Positions 1 to 8,794 of a stretch of 63,273 nucleotides of DNA are shown piece by piece (the stretch's first letter is position 1; the number at the start of each line of letters is the position of its first letter). This DNA is from Pseudomonadota bacterium (GTDB lineage: Bacteria > Pseudomonadota > Gammaproteobacteria > Xanthomonadales > SZUA-36): contig JADFVZ010000001.1 of assembly GCA_015222805.1 (NCBI GenBank), forward strand, positions 1 through 63,273, in the 5' to 3' direction. The position numbers and the translations under genes were made by a program. The notes beneath the pieces were generated by a model that worked only from the letters and a program-made list of their open reading frames with translations, was not told the DNA's origin and searched no databases.

Positions 1-1137
1 CCCATCGACCTGCTGAAATATGCGGGGGTTGTTACCTGGGTGTGTGCGGCGATTCCGCTGTTGTTCCATGCCTGGATTTACCCTAATCCACTGGCTCCAC
101 ACATCCTTATGGCCTGGGCGTTGCTGCATCTGGTGTTTGGCGCAGCCTATTGGCATCAAGCGAAGATTCTGCCGTCACGTAAGTCTGTCGGTGATAGTCT
201 TTTGTTATTGTTCCTGATGACCGGGTCTGCTTTGCTGATTGGTCATCTCAGCCAGACAGCAGTTGCAGGTATTTTGCTATTGATCGTCGCCGGCATGCTG
301 CCCTGGATGTTGCCGCTGGCCCCGGGCATGGCCTGGTTGATATGCCAAAATGTTGCTTTGGCTGCTGTTATCTCCATCATTCCCGGGGTGGGTTCAACCG
401 GTGCGGTCATGCTTGCGGGTATGTTCCTGGGCGTTTCGCTGACGGCTTATGTTGCATCCCTGGTCGGCTTGCGTAATATACGTGCCCGCATTGCCCTGTC
501 ACGGGTTAATTCCGAACTGCGAGCCACCCAGTCACTGCTGGCAGAAAATACCCGGATAGCAGAGCGTGTCAGGATCGCGAGGGAGTTACATGACCTGGTA
601 GGGCATCACCTGACCGCCTTGACTTTAAACCTTGAAGTTGTCACCCATATGGTGGATGGAAAAGTCCTTGGGCATGTGCAGCAGGCGCACTCGCTGGCAA
701 AACTGTTGCTGGCTGATGTGCGTGAAGTTGTCAGTGAAATGCGCAAGGATGACCGGGTTGACCTGCAGCAGGTATTAATTGCCCTGACAACGGGTGTGCC
801 GGAGCCGATAGTGCATCTGGATATTCCTCCCAGCTTAACCTTGACTGATCCCGAGCAGGCGCAGACTGTTTTACGTTGCGTACAGGAAGTTGTGACTAAC
901 AGCGTTAAACACGCCAAAGCCAAAAACCTCTGGATTTCAGTTGAAATGCTGGAAGATTGTATGCAGCTGGTTGCAGCTGATGATGGCATTGGCGCAGATA
1001 AAGTAAAAATGGGTAACGGTCTCGCTGGAATGAAGGAGCGGGTTGAGACACTGGGTGGCTCACTTGATATACAATCCAGTCATGGGCTGGGATTTGTGCT
1101 CACTGTGAAACTACCACAGAATAAAGGTGTGATGTAA
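1..1137 (+). CDS. Sensor histidine kinase, NarL/DesK type (5' end outside window)
   Basis: This is a membrane sensor kinase that phosphorylates the response regulator encoded next. The frame is open to base 1, so the start lies upstream and the gene is partial. About five hydrophobic helices fill the first 140 residues, followed by a helical linker. A HisKA_3 box (RELHDLVGHH) follows, with the phospho-accepting His at bases 589-591. A C-terminal HATPase domain shows an N-box (NSVKHAKAKN) and G-boxes (DDGIGAD, GNGLAGM). The hydrophobic N-terminus without a clear periplasmic domain recalls DesK-like sensors that read membrane state. This is known of the family; the signal here is unknown. The stop overlaps the next start by one base (TAATG), so the pair is translationally coupled. 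Confidence 0.93.
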   Translation, partial: PIDLLKYAGVVTWVCAAIPLLFHAWIYPNPLAPHILMAWALLHLVFGAAYWHQAKILPSRKSVGDSLLLLFLMTGSALLIGHLSQTAVAGILLLIVAGMLPWMLPLAPGMAWLICQNVALAAVISIIPGVGSTGAVMLAGMFLGVSLTAYVASLVGLRNIRARIALSRVNSELRATQSLLAENTRIAERVRIARELHDLVGHHLTALTLNLEVVTHMVDGKVLGHVQQAHSLAKLLLADVREVVSEMRKDDRVDLQQVLIALTTGVPEPIVHLDIPPSLTLTDPEQAQTVLRCVQEVVTNSVKHAKAKNLWISVEMLEDCMQLVAADDGIGADKVKMGNGLAGMKERVETLGGSLDIQSSHGLGFVLTVKLPQNKGVM

Positions 1138-1778
1138 TGATTAAAGTAATGCTGGTTGATGACCAGAACCTGGTTCGCAAGGGTGTTCAAAGCCTGCTGG
1201 AGCTTTCCGATAAAATTGAAGTTATTGGCGAAGCCGTTGACGGTCGCGATGCGATTGAGAAAATCCCTCAAATATCACCGGATGTTGTGCTGCTGGATAT
1301 GCGCATGCCGGGGCTTAACGGTATTGATGTGCTTAAGCATCTTTCTGCCAGCGAACAATTACCGCCAACTATCATCCTGACCACTTTTGATGATGAAGAA
1401 ATGGTGCTGGCCGGGATCAAGGCGGGTGCCCGCGGGTTTTTATTAAAAGATGTTTCCCTTGAAGTGCTGGTGGATGCTATCGAGAAAGTGCGTGCGGGTC
1501 AGTCTATTGTTAAACCGGTGCTTACAGAACGCCTGTTGAAAGGGCTGGAGAACTCAAGCCCTGATTTTATGAGTCTGGAACAGCCGGACCCGCTGACTGA
1601 GCGTGAAACAGAGATCCTGCGGTTGATGTCGGGCGGTTATAGCAATAAGGAAATTGCCAATGCCCTGAATGTGGCTGAAGGTACGGTTAAAAATCATGTC
1701 TCCAATATTCTTTCTAAAATGGGGGTTCGGGATCGCACCCGGGCGGTGTTAAAGGCTTTTGAATTAAAGCTGATTTAA
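1137..1778 (+). CDS. Response regulator, NarL/LuxR family
   Basis: Transcription factor partner of the upstream kinase. The receiver domain (about residues 1-120) shows the acidic pair D8-D9, the phospho-acceptor Asp54 (LLDMRMPG), a conserved Thr (TTFDD) and Lys (LLKD). The LuxR-type helix-turn-helix lies near residues 150-210 (LTERETEIL, SNKEIANAL, TVKNHVSNIL). Length of 213 residues is normal. It probably regulates nearby or membrane-related genes, but no target can be read from the window. The start overlaps the kinase stop by one base. Confidence 0.95.
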   Translation: MIKVMLVDDQNLVRKGVQSLLELSDKIEVIGEAVDGRDAIEKIPQISPDVVLLDMRMPGLNGIDVLKHLSASEQLPPTIILTTFDDEEMVLAGIKAGARGFLLKDVSLEVLVDAIEKVRAGQSIVKPVLTERLLKGLENSSPDFMSLEQPDPLTERETEILRLMSGGYSNKEIANALNVAEGTVKNHVSNILSKMGVRDRTRAVLKAFELKLI

Positions 1779-1842
1779 TATCTCTATCACTTTATCCTGA
1801 AATTGCGAATAGTAATATAGGTAATCAAACAAGAAAAAATGG

Positions 1843-1913
1843 ATTCCGGGTCCGGTTATTCGCCGTCCCGGAATGATGGGGTAGGTTGGTTATCGCTGTC
1901 CCGGAATGACGGG
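1843..1913. repeat. REP-like palindromic repeat unit
   Basis: An 8-bp inverted repeat (ATTCCGGG at 1843-1850, CCCGGAAT at 1867-1874) encloses a 16-base loop. The right arm, with its context GTCCCGGAATGAyGGG, is repeated directly at 1865-1880 and 1899-1914. It resembles the short extragenic palindromes common in proteobacteria. It sits between the convergent regulator gene and the small membrane protein gene, where it may end or stabilise transcripts. Confidence 0.55.
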
Positions 1914-1924
1914 ATGATAATGAG

Positions 1925-2164
1925 TTATGAGGCCTTGTCGAGGTAGTCGAATTCGCGTTTTAGGTTACTGCTCCTGTCGGTAACAATCGCTTCCAGGGTT
2001 TCAATCCGGCCTTTCAATTCGCTCTCCAGCCTTTCGATGCGCTGGGTTAATGCATCCAGTCCCTCATTACTGGCTGCAGCACGTTTGTTCTTGTTGTAGC
2101 TTTCAAAAACACCCGCAATAATGCCGGCTACGGCTATTAATGTAATCATGGTCCACAAAGTCAT
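1925..2164 (-). CDS. Small membrane-anchored coiled-coil protein
   Basis: A 79-residue protein of unknown function. One N-terminal transmembrane helix (WTMITLIAVAGIIAGVF) is followed by a charged, heptad-like stretch (residues about 35-70, LTQRIERLESELKGRIETLE) that should form a coiled coil. The layout resembles PspB-type or phage-shock-like small proteins, but I see no diagnostic motif. I chose the internal ATG at 2164 because GGGAG lies at a normal distance before it. A longer reading from 2245 would place 27 residues before the membrane helix and has no comparable ribosome site. Confidence 0.65.
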   Translation of the reverse strand: MTLWTMITLIAVAGIIAGVFESYNKNKRAAASNEGLDALTQRIERLESELKGRIETLEAIVTDRSSNLKREFDYLDKAS

Positions 2165-2259
2165 AGTGCTTCTCCCAGTTAATTGATCGTGATCAATACT
2201 GCCAGTGAATGCATTATCAGACCAGTGTAAGAAGTCATGCGCCACAAGCGGGCCGGGTA

Positions 2260-3342
2260 TCAGTTGTCGATACCTTCCAGGCCCGTGGGTTCCGGCAGCG
2301 GTTCATCATGCCCGGCCCGGCTATGCTGCGGATCCATGCGTTCCATTAAATAACACAGGCAGTCCTGGTGGATGACTTTTTGATCCATGGTCAGCATGGA
2401 TGGCATTATCGGGTGGGTGGTGCGAATTTCACCGTCTTCGAAAGAAAAAAACTTTCCACTGACATTTTTGCCATGCATATCTGTAGTGATAAAGGGCAGG
2501 GTAGTCTTATCGCGGGTATAACCAAACAGGGTGTTAGTTTCCAGTTCACGAAAATTCATGTGGTCGAGGTTTTCTATCAATGAGAGTTCGTGACCGTTGC
2601 CGCCAAAACCAATATCCAGGTTTGCATCCACTTTAACCGTAGCAACCATATGGAACAGGCCCATCTCTTCACCCGGCAGGGGGATGTTATCGAGTTGCGG
2701 TAGATGCAGGCAGGATTCCAGGTAGGCGAGGGTGTGATCCGTGCCATGAATGTTTCCCGCAAGACCGCATTCAAGGGTTACTGCGGGACAAAAATTCGAA
2801 AAAGCATTTGAAAGAACACCCTCTGGAATGGTGAAATAAACTACTGTATTGGAAAACAGGGCGGCGAGGCGAAAGAAGCGATTGTCCAGTTGGTTAATGG
2901 CTGCATAATGTGGGTTCAGACCAGTATTGTTATGAATATCAATGGCTGCAAATGGGTTTTTTGCCTGCATAATGTCATAAACGTGGCGAAAGGTATTATG
3001 CACCTCGCTTTCATGCCCGCCGGATTTCTCCTGCGGCCAGCAGCGGTTGTAATCTGGCTGGTTATCCAGCCGTCTTTTGTTGAACCTGGCAGCTTCGACA
3101 TTGCCGATAAGGAGTGAAACCGAACGGGGCAGGGGGTCAAAACTATAGTGGCTTTTTAATAACCGGCGTACTGCTTCCCAGCCGGTATCTTCATTACCGT
3201 GCTGCAGCACTGAAATAAATAAAGGCTCCTGGCGCAGTCCGGGAAGGTGAATCAGGGTGGGGCCATCCAGTTGCCGATACAGTGATGATGCCGGTCGTTC
3301 CAGCAATCCTTCGGGCAGATAATGGTATTCGGTTAGTTTCAC
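2260..3342 (-). CDS. M14-family zinc peptidase / AstE-like deacylase
   Basis: A predicted cytoplasmic zinc hydrolase of the carboxypeptidase M14 / succinylglutamate desuccinylase-aspartoacylase group. Zinc ligands are visible as H48-G-N-E51 and H137 (DIHNNTG), and the catalytic Glu is probably E191 (TLECG). An Arg in ARFNKRR near residue 86 fits the substrate carboxylate site. There is no signal peptide. Substrate is not readable: the family cleaves C-terminal amino acids or N-acyl groups. No arginine-succinyl pathway genes are nearby, so AstE itself is unlikely. It is divergent from the ABC exporter genes across about 270 bp. Confidence 0.8.
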   Translation of the reverse strand: MKLTEYHYLPEGLLERPASSLYRQLDGPTLIHLPGLRQEPLFISVLQHGNEDTGWEAVRRLLKSHYSFDPLPRSVSLLIGNVEAARFNKRRLDNQPDYNRCWPQEKSGGHESEVHNTFRHVYDIMQAKNPFAAIDIHNNTGLNPHYAAINQLDNRFFRLAALFSNTVVYFTIPEGVLSNAFSNFCPAVTLECGLAGNIHGTDHTLAYLESCLHLPQLDNIPLPGEEMGLFHMVATVKVDANLDIGFGGNGHELSLIENLDHMNFRELETNTLFGYTRDKTTLPFITTDMHGKNVSGKFFSFEDGEIRTTHPIMPSMLTMDQKVIHQDCLCYLMERMDPQHSRAGHDEPLPEPTGLEGIDN

Positions 3343-3611
3343 AGGGTGGTCTTGAAATTTTTATTGGCTGAACGATAGCCTGTATTGCACTTTTATGAAA
3401 GAGGTAAAGGGTAATTTTTTCAACTATCGGATAGCGGAATGAAAATATGGCAAAAAATACAGGTTTATGAGTAGATCACATGCTCCCTAACTGCGTCCAA
3501 AATGTTATATTGTTCCACGCTCGGACCCGCAGGGATATTTGTTACCCGGACGTAACTTATTTGAGCGCAGGAAGATATGGATATGCTGATACCAACCAGG
3601 GAAATTTGATA

Positions 3612-4532
3612 ATGCTGGAAGCACGCTCATTGTGTAAGTCTTTTGGCCCGATACAGGCGGTTAAGGACCTGAGTTTCAGCCTTGAGAAGGGCACTGTGCT
3701 GGGATTCCTGGGTCCCAATGGGGCGGGAAAATCGACCACCATGCGGATGCTGACAGGTTACCTGACCCCAACCCGGGGAACGGCGTTGATCCAGGGCCAT
3801 GATGTGCAATCGGATGCCCTTGCGGCACGCCAATGCCTGGGGTATCTGCCTGAGGGCGCGCCTTTATATGCAGAGATGACAGTAAGGCAGTTTCTGACTT
3901 TCATCGCCAGGATGCGCAATATCCCGGCCGCAGAAATACCTGAGCGGCTGGGTGAAACCCTGGAGCGACTGTCATTGACGGAGGTTGCCTGCCAGACAAT
4001 TGAAACCCTGTCAAAAGGATTCCGGCGGCGTGTAGGCATAGCCCAGGCATTGATACACGATCCCTGCGTACTGATCCTGGATGAACCGACCGACGGTCTT
4101 GATCCCAATCAGAAGCGTGATGTTCGTCGCCTTATCCAGAGCATGTTGGATGACAAACTGATTATTGTTTCCACCCATATTCTTGAAGAAGTCCCGGCAC
4201 TGTGTAATCGGGTAATGATCATTGCCAATGGCCAGTTACAGGCAGATGATACCCCGCAGGGCTTGCTGGAAACTTCCCGTTATTACCAGGCGGTCACCCT
4301 GCAGGTTGATGATTCCCAGGCGGCCGCATCCGCACTGAGTGATTTACCGGAAGCTGCCCGGATAGAACTCAAACATCACGAGCTGACTGTGTTTCCACGA
4401 GAGGGGGCAGAATTATTACCGTTGGTAACTAAATTGGCGGAACAGTATCAGTGGAAAGTTCATAACCTGCGCCTCGAAGCCGGGCGGCTGGATGATGTCT
4501 TCCGCAGGGTTACTACGGGGCTTGAAGCATGA
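3612..4532 (+). CDS. ABC transporter ATPase, GldA-like
   Basis: ATP-binding subunit of an ABC-2 type exporter. Walker A is GPNGAGKST (residues 34-42), the signature is LSKGFRRR (about 133-140), and Walker B is LILDEP followed by a D-loop (TDGLDP) and a switch His (STHILEE). Length is 306 residues when read from the ATG at 3612, just before the conserved first strand and preceded by CAGGGAAA. The frame continues upstream, but that stretch has no family similarity. Its stop overlaps the permease start (ATGA). Gene order ATPase-permease-GldG-DUF4340 matches the gliding-associated ABC set, which also occurs in non-gliding gammaproteobacteria with unknown substrate. Confidence 0.92.
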   Translation: MLEARSLCKSFGPIQAVKDLSFSLEKGTVLGFLGPNGAGKSTTMRMLTGYLTPTRGTALIQGHDVQSDALAARQCLGYLPEGAPLYAEMTVRQFLTFIARMRNIPAAEIPERLGETLERLSLTEVACQTIETLSKGFRRRVGIAQALIHDPCVLILDEPTDGLDPNQKRDVRRLIQSMLDDKLIIVSTHILEEVPALCNRVMIIANGQLQADDTPQGLLETSRYYQAVTLQVDDSQAAASALSDLPEAARIELKHHELTVFPREGAELLPLVTKLAEQYQWKVHNLRLEAGRLDDVFRRVTTGLEA

Positions 4533-5263
4533 GTGCGGTTGTCACCATCATCCGGCGTGAACTGCTGGCATACTTTACTACGCCTATCGCATTCGTTTTC
4601 CTGGTTGTTTTCCTGGTTCTTGCTGCTGCGTTCACCTTTTACCTGGGGGGCTTCTATGAACGCGGGATTGCAGACCTGCAGCCTTTCTTCCAGTTCCATC
4701 CCTGGCTTTACCTGTTCCTGGTGCCGGCATTATCAATGCGCTTGTGGGCAGAAGAGCGCCATTCCGGGACACTGGAGTTATTGCTGACCCTGCCGTTGAG
4801 TCCCTGGCAGGCGGTGCTGGGTAAATTTGTCGCCGCCTGGCTGTTTCTGGGCCTGGCGCTGCTGTTAACCCTGCCGATCTGGCTGACGGTAAATTACCTG
4901 GGCGATGCTGATAATGGACGAATCTTCAGCAGTTACCTGGGTAGCTGGTTGCTGGCCGGAAGCCTGCTGGCGATTGGTTCGTGTATGTCTGCCCTGAGTC
5001 GCAACCAGGTGATTGCCTTTGTGTTGACCCTGGTGGCAAGTTTCGCCCTGATGCTCACCGGCTTACCGATGATTTTAAATATATTCCGTGGCTGGTTTTC
5101 ACAGTTCTGGATAGATGGCATTGCCCGCCTCAGCCTGATCAGCCACTTCGGTGGATTCCAGCGGGGTGTTATTGCCTGGTATGAGATCGTATATTTTATC
5201 CTGATGATCCTGTTTTGGTTGTATGCCACCGTAGTGGTATTGAAAACCCGGAGGGTTGGCTGA
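4529..5263 (+). CDS. ABC-2 type permease, GldF-like
   Basis: Integral membrane subunit of the same transporter, 244 residues with six hydrophobic helices. The family motif around residues 65-85 (ALSMRLWAEERHSGTLELLLTLPLS) is well preserved; this coupling helix contacts the ATPase. The start overlaps the ATPase stop by four bases, and the stop overlaps the next start (TGATG). No substrate can be inferred from sequence. Confidence 0.92.
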   Translation: MSAVVTIIRRELLAYFTTPIAFVFLVVFLVLAAAFTFYLGGFYERGIADLQPFFQFHPWLYLFLVPALSMRLWAEERHSGTLELLLTLPLSPWQAVLGKFVAAWLFLGLALLLTLPIWLTVNYLGDADNGRIFSSYLGSWLLAGSLLAIGSCMSALSRNQVIAFVLTLVASFALMLTGLPMILNIFRGWFSQFWIDGIARLSLISHFGGFQRGVIAWYEIVYFILMILFWLYATVVVLKTRRVG

Positions 5264-7161
5264 TGCTAATCAGGTCCAGGCAGTCAGGTCACAGTGCTTT
5301 TCTATATCTTGGCGGAATGGCACTGCTGGCAGTTTTTGCCCTGGTTCTGGTTGCCTATAGTGTGCTGGCACCCTCCCTGTTATCAGCCTGGCGCCTGGAT
5401 ATGACAGAAAACCAGCAGTATACATTGAGCAAAGGCAGCCGCAGTATCCTTGCTGATTTACCCCAGGATATCAGCCTCAAGCTGTACTTCTCAGAAAATG
5501 CCAGTAAGGACTTGCCGCAAATCCGCCAGTATGCGGATGATGTCTGGAATGTTCTCCAGGAAATGCGCCAGCAGTCTAATGGCAAGCTGAAACTGGAGAG
5601 AATTGATCCGGAGCCCTTTTCCGAGTCTGAAGATGATGCCGTCTCGATTGGTCTACAGGCAGTACCGTTGGCATCCGGTGAACAGCTATATTTTGGCCTG
5701 GTGGCCGGAAATGAACTGGATGGTTTGCAGGTGATGCCGTTCCTGCAGCCTGATAAGGCCCTGTTCCTGGAATATGATCTCGCTAAAATGATTTCCGGCC
5801 TGGCGAATCCTGAACCGCTGCGGGTTGGCTGGTTAAGCAGTTTGCCGGCAGTTCCGGTCAGTGATCCGCTGACGGGACAATCGGCACCGGGCTGGGAAGT
5901 TTACCGTCAGCTGGAACAACTCTATGAAGTGTTGCCGCTGCCGATGAGCGCAAATGATTTACCGGAAAACCTGGATTTACTGATTGTCGCTGCACCACGT
6001 AATTTGTCGCCGGCGATGGTTTTTTCAATCGAACAATATGTGCTTGCCGGCGGCCGTTTGCTGCTATTTCTTGATCCCCTGGCTGAGCGCCTGGCTCCGA
6101 CAGCTGATGGCAGTGAAAATGTGACCGGGCTGGAGCCCTTGCTTGTGCACTGGGGCATTGGTTTTGATGCAACTCAAATTGTGGCTGATCTTGAATTTGC
6201 CCTGCAAGTGAACCTGGGGCCGGAACAAACGCCGGTCCGCCATATAGCTATCCTGGGTGTGCGTGAAAGTGGCATGAACCAGGAAGATATCGTCAGTGCT
6301 GACCTTGAAGTCATTAATTTATCATCTACCGGTTATTTGTATCTGTTGGATAATTCGAAGCTTGAGGTTTCCCCTATACTTCTATCTTCGCTTAATGCCG
6401 CATTACTGCCTGTGGCGCAGGTAGCCGCGGTTGAAAATCCGGCTGAATTGACGCGTAATTTTGTAGCTTCCGGCGAGACTTATGTGCTGGCGTCGCGCTA
6501 CCAGGGTCTGGTAGATGCGCTATTGTCGCGGCCTAAAGATAACGCCTCTGAAGTTGGTGATGAAGCGGGTGAAAAACCAGGGCAAAAAGGTAGTCTGTTA
6601 GCCCGGGCGGTCGTGCCGATACAGGTCATTGTTTTTGCCGATTCTGATCTCCTCGACGATCGTTTCTGGGTTCAGCAGCAGGCATTCTTCCAACAGACAG
6701 TGAGTTCAGCATTTGCCGACAACGGCAACCTGGTGGTTAATGCAGTGGATAACCTGCTCGGTTCTGAAGCACTTATTTCGATTCGTGCCCGCCAGGTTAC
6801 CCATCGGCCCTTCCTGCGAGTAGAGCAAATGCGCTTCGCAGCTGAACAGCAACTGCGCGAGAAGGAGCAAACCCTGCAACAGGACCTGCAGCAGATAGAA
6901 AGCCGCTTGCAAACGATGCAATCTCCAGAGAACTCCGGACAGTTGACCACAGCCGAGCAACAAGCTGAAATCCAGCGCTTTATGCAGCAGCGCCTGGACA
7001 CCCGCAAGCAACTGCGCCAGGTGCAGCAAAGCCTGAATCAGGATATTCGCAAGCTGGGAACCCGCCTTAAAGTGCTTAATATTTTACTCTTGCCGGCCCT
7101 GGTGGCAGTTCTTTCACTGCTTTTCTTCTGGTGGCGCCGCCGACCCCCCTCACGCAAATGA
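5263..7161 (+). CDS. GldG-like ABC auxiliary protein
   Basis: A 632-residue protein of the GldG / uncharacterised ABC-associated type. A transmembrane helix lies at about residues 12-38, then a large extracytoplasmic region with the family start MTENQQYTLS. A long Gln/Glu-rich coiled coil (about 530-600) leads to a second membrane helix and an Arg-rich tail (WWRRRPPSRK). The start at 5263 overlaps the permease stop and follows GGAGGG. In the family this protein is thought to work outside the membrane with the permease. The role is inferred from gene order. Confidence 0.88.
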   Translation: MLIRSRQSGHSAFLYLGGMALLAVFALVLVAYSVLAPSLLSAWRLDMTENQQYTLSKGSRSILADLPQDISLKLYFSENASKDLPQIRQYADDVWNVLQEMRQQSNGKLKLERIDPEPFSESEDDAVSIGLQAVPLASGEQLYFGLVAGNELDGLQVMPFLQPDKALFLEYDLAKMISGLANPEPLRVGWLSSLPAVPVSDPLTGQSAPGWEVYRQLEQLYEVLPLPMSANDLPENLDLLIVAAPRNLSPAMVFSIEQYVLAGGRLLLFLDPLAERLAPTADGSENVTGLEPLLVHWGIGFDATQIVADLEFALQVNLGPEQTPVRHIAILGVRESGMNQEDIVSADLEVINLSSTGYLYLLDNSKLEVSPILLSSLNAALLPVAQVAAVENPAELTRNFVASGETYVLASRYQGLVDALLSRPKDNASEVGDEAGEKPGQKGSLLARAVVPIQVIVFADSDLLDDRFWVQQQAFFQQTVSSAFADNGNLVVNAVDNLLGSEALISIRARQVTHRPFLRVEQMRFAAEQQLREKEQTLQQDLQQIESRLQTMQSPENSGQLTTAEQQAEIQRFMQQRLDTRKQLRQVQQSLNQDIRKLGTRLKVLNILLLPALVAVLSLLFFWWRRRPPSRK

Positions 7162-8198
7162 ATACACCGATAGCATGGCTACTGAGTGGAGTAATTATAT
7201 TGTTACTGCAGGCCTGTGATCAGCCCGTTACCGTTGATCCAGCTGTGCAGGCTGATGATCGGCAGGTTAGTCAGCATGCCAGGCAGTTATTTATGCCCGG
7301 GCTGGATACAGGAGAATTAAATACGATTACAATCAGCCGGCACGGTACTGATCCGCTGTTGAAACTGGAGCGTGATGGCGAACGCTGGGCATTAACCACA
7401 CTCCAGGCAGTTACACCATTGACAGTTCCGGCAAATATGTCTTTGATCAAGACATTGTTGCTGAGCCTGGGGAATGCCCGCGTACTTGAGCAGAAAACGG
7501 CCGAAGAAGACTGGTTTAAATACCTGGGTGTCAATGACATCCAGTTAACCGGTGCGCGTGGCACACTGCTGGCACTGGCCTCAGGTGATAAAAGCTGGCT
7601 GTTGATCGTGGGTGATAAAAGCAGCAAACAGCAAGGGCAATACTGGCGTGAGGTCAATGGATTAACGCATGCTGTCATGCGGGTTGACCAGTTGCTCGAT
7701 TTACCTGGTAATGTAGTGGACTGGATGGACCGGGAGATTATAGATTTACCCGATAATGGTGTTGCCTCTATTAGCATTAACTCAGTTGATGGCCAGTCAT
7801 TTAATCTCCAGCGTGAGAGTCACGAACAGGACCTGGTTCTGGGGTCAGCCACAGCTGCTTCAGTAGAGTTACCAAACAGTGTAAAACAACTAATTTTTGG
7901 ATTAAGTCGGCTTAATTTTGATGCGATTGAAGCATCTGCTACCAGTGTCCAGGAAGAGCCGGCTTTTACAATCACCTTTGGGCTGTTCGATGGCACATCT
8001 TTTATACTCTCGCTGTACCCGGATGCTGAAGGGAGTTGGTGCGAGTTAACAGCAGTCGACAACGGGCAGGGTGAGCGTGCGCAACTGGTGACTGAAATAA
8101 ACCGGAATTTATCCCGTTGGCGATATCACCTCAGCAGCCAGAGGACGGCTTTGTATATCCAGTCTATTGAATATCTTTCAGGAGAAGGCAGTGACTAG
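7158..8198 (+). CDS. DUF4340 lipoprotein of the ABC cluster
   Basis: A 346-residue protein with an N-terminal hydrophobic stretch ending in a lipobox-like LLQAC, so it is probably a lipoprotein. The body shows the DUF4340 pattern (VTPLTVPANMSLIKTLL, FKYLGV, YWREVNG), usually found beside GldG-like genes. ATGA overlap with the upstream gene puts it in the same operon. It probably serves as the outer face of the exporter. No enzymatic motif is visible. Confidence 0.85.
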   Translation: MNTPIAWLLSGVIILLLQACDQPVTVDPAVQADDRQVSQHARQLFMPGLDTGELNTITISRHGTDPLLKLERDGERWALTTLQAVTPLTVPANMSLIKTLLLSLGNARVLEQKTAEEDWFKYLGVNDIQLTGARGTLLALASGDKSWLLIVGDKSSKQQGQYWREVNGLTHAVMRVDQLLDLPGNVVDWMDREIIDLPDNGVASISINSVDGQSFNLQRESHEQDLVLGSATAASVELPNSVKQLIFGLSRLNFDAIEASATSVQEEPAFTITFGLFDGTSFILSLYPDAEGSWCELTAVDNGQGERAQLVTEINRNLSRWRYHLSSQRTALYIQSIEYLSGEGSD

Positions 8199-8577
8199 TG
8201 TTTCAACCCGGGCCAGGCCCTGGATAATAATCGCCGCACTGTTCGGGGCTACTGCAGTACTTGCAGGGGCTTTCGGAGCACACGGTTTGAAAGCGATCTT
8301 AACTCCTGAACAATTACTAACATGGAAAACTGCCAGCTCATATCAATTGGTGCATGCCGTATTACTACTGGCTTTATCGGTTTCTATGTGGATTGAGTTG
8401 CGACTCATTCGCCTTGCTTTCGGTATCTTGTCCGTCGGGATTTTGTTGTTTAGCGGCAGTCTCTATTTTTTATTATTAAGCGGCAGTCACATGCTGGTCC
8501 TGCTTACGCCAGTTGGTGGCCTGCTGCTAATCGTGGGCTGGTTGCTTTTGCTCCTGGCTGCCTTTGTTTTAGAATGA
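8191..8577 (+). CDS. DUF423 inner-membrane protein
   Basis: A 128-residue, four-helix membrane protein of the DUF423 (YgdD-like) family. The family hallmark GAFGAHGLK is present near residue 30, followed by WKTASSYQLVHAVLLL. The GTG start at 8191 is favoured by AGGAGAA just upstream and gives the normal family length. It overlaps the previous gene by 8 bp, so it is the last gene of the exporter operon. Function is unknown in the family. Confidence 0.88.
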   Translation: MTSVSTRARPWIIIAALFGATAVLAGAFGAHGLKAILTPEQLLTWKTASSYQLVHAVLLLALSVSMWIELRLIRLAFGILSVGILLFSGSLYFLLLSGSHMLVLLTPVGGLLLIVGWLLLLLAAFVLE

Positions 8578-8597
8578 TTAAATGATTAAATGATTAT
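8574..8597. repeat. Triple 8-bp tandem repeat over a stop codon
   Basis: Three consecutive copies of ATGATTAA (the last ends in T) begin inside the final codons of the DUF423 gene. Each unit carries stop codons, so loss or gain of a unit would not lengthen the protein much. It is short and may be chance or slippage. Confidence 0.6.
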
Positions 8598-8610
8598 AGT
8601 TCTAATTAGA

Positions 8611-8637
8611 TATAATGTGTTAAGTGCAGTGCACTTA
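8611..8637 (+). promoter_or_regulatory. Candidate promoter with overlapping palindromic operator
   Basis: A perfect -10 hexamer TATAAT (8611-8616) is followed by a perfect 17-bp palindrome TAAGTGCAGTGCACTTA (8621-8637, arms 8 bp, centre G). The palindrome covers the expected transcription start, a classic place for a repressor. The -35 region is poor. The target would be the acylase gene starting at 8795, giving a leader of about 170 bases. The regulator is unknown. Confidence 0.45.
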
Positions 8638-8794
8638 TTTCGTAAGCTTGTGTTATCCTCTTCAGTTCAACAGTTTTTGATCCATACCTGCACGTATGCT
8701 CTGACTATTAGAGTGGAAGTGGTAAATAATTGTCACTTAGATCAATTCAATACGAAGCAAAAAGTATGCAAACCTTGAAAGATGGGAGTTTTCA

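Noticed and set aside
2260-3342. AstE succinylglutamate desuccinylase
   Set aside because: The zinc site fits, but no other ast genes are nearby and the fold is shared by several M14-like families.
7271-7777. Antisense ORF of 168 codons inside the DUF4340 gene
   Set aside because: Low-complexity Ser/Arg composition typical of a shadow frame; the sense gene is well supported.
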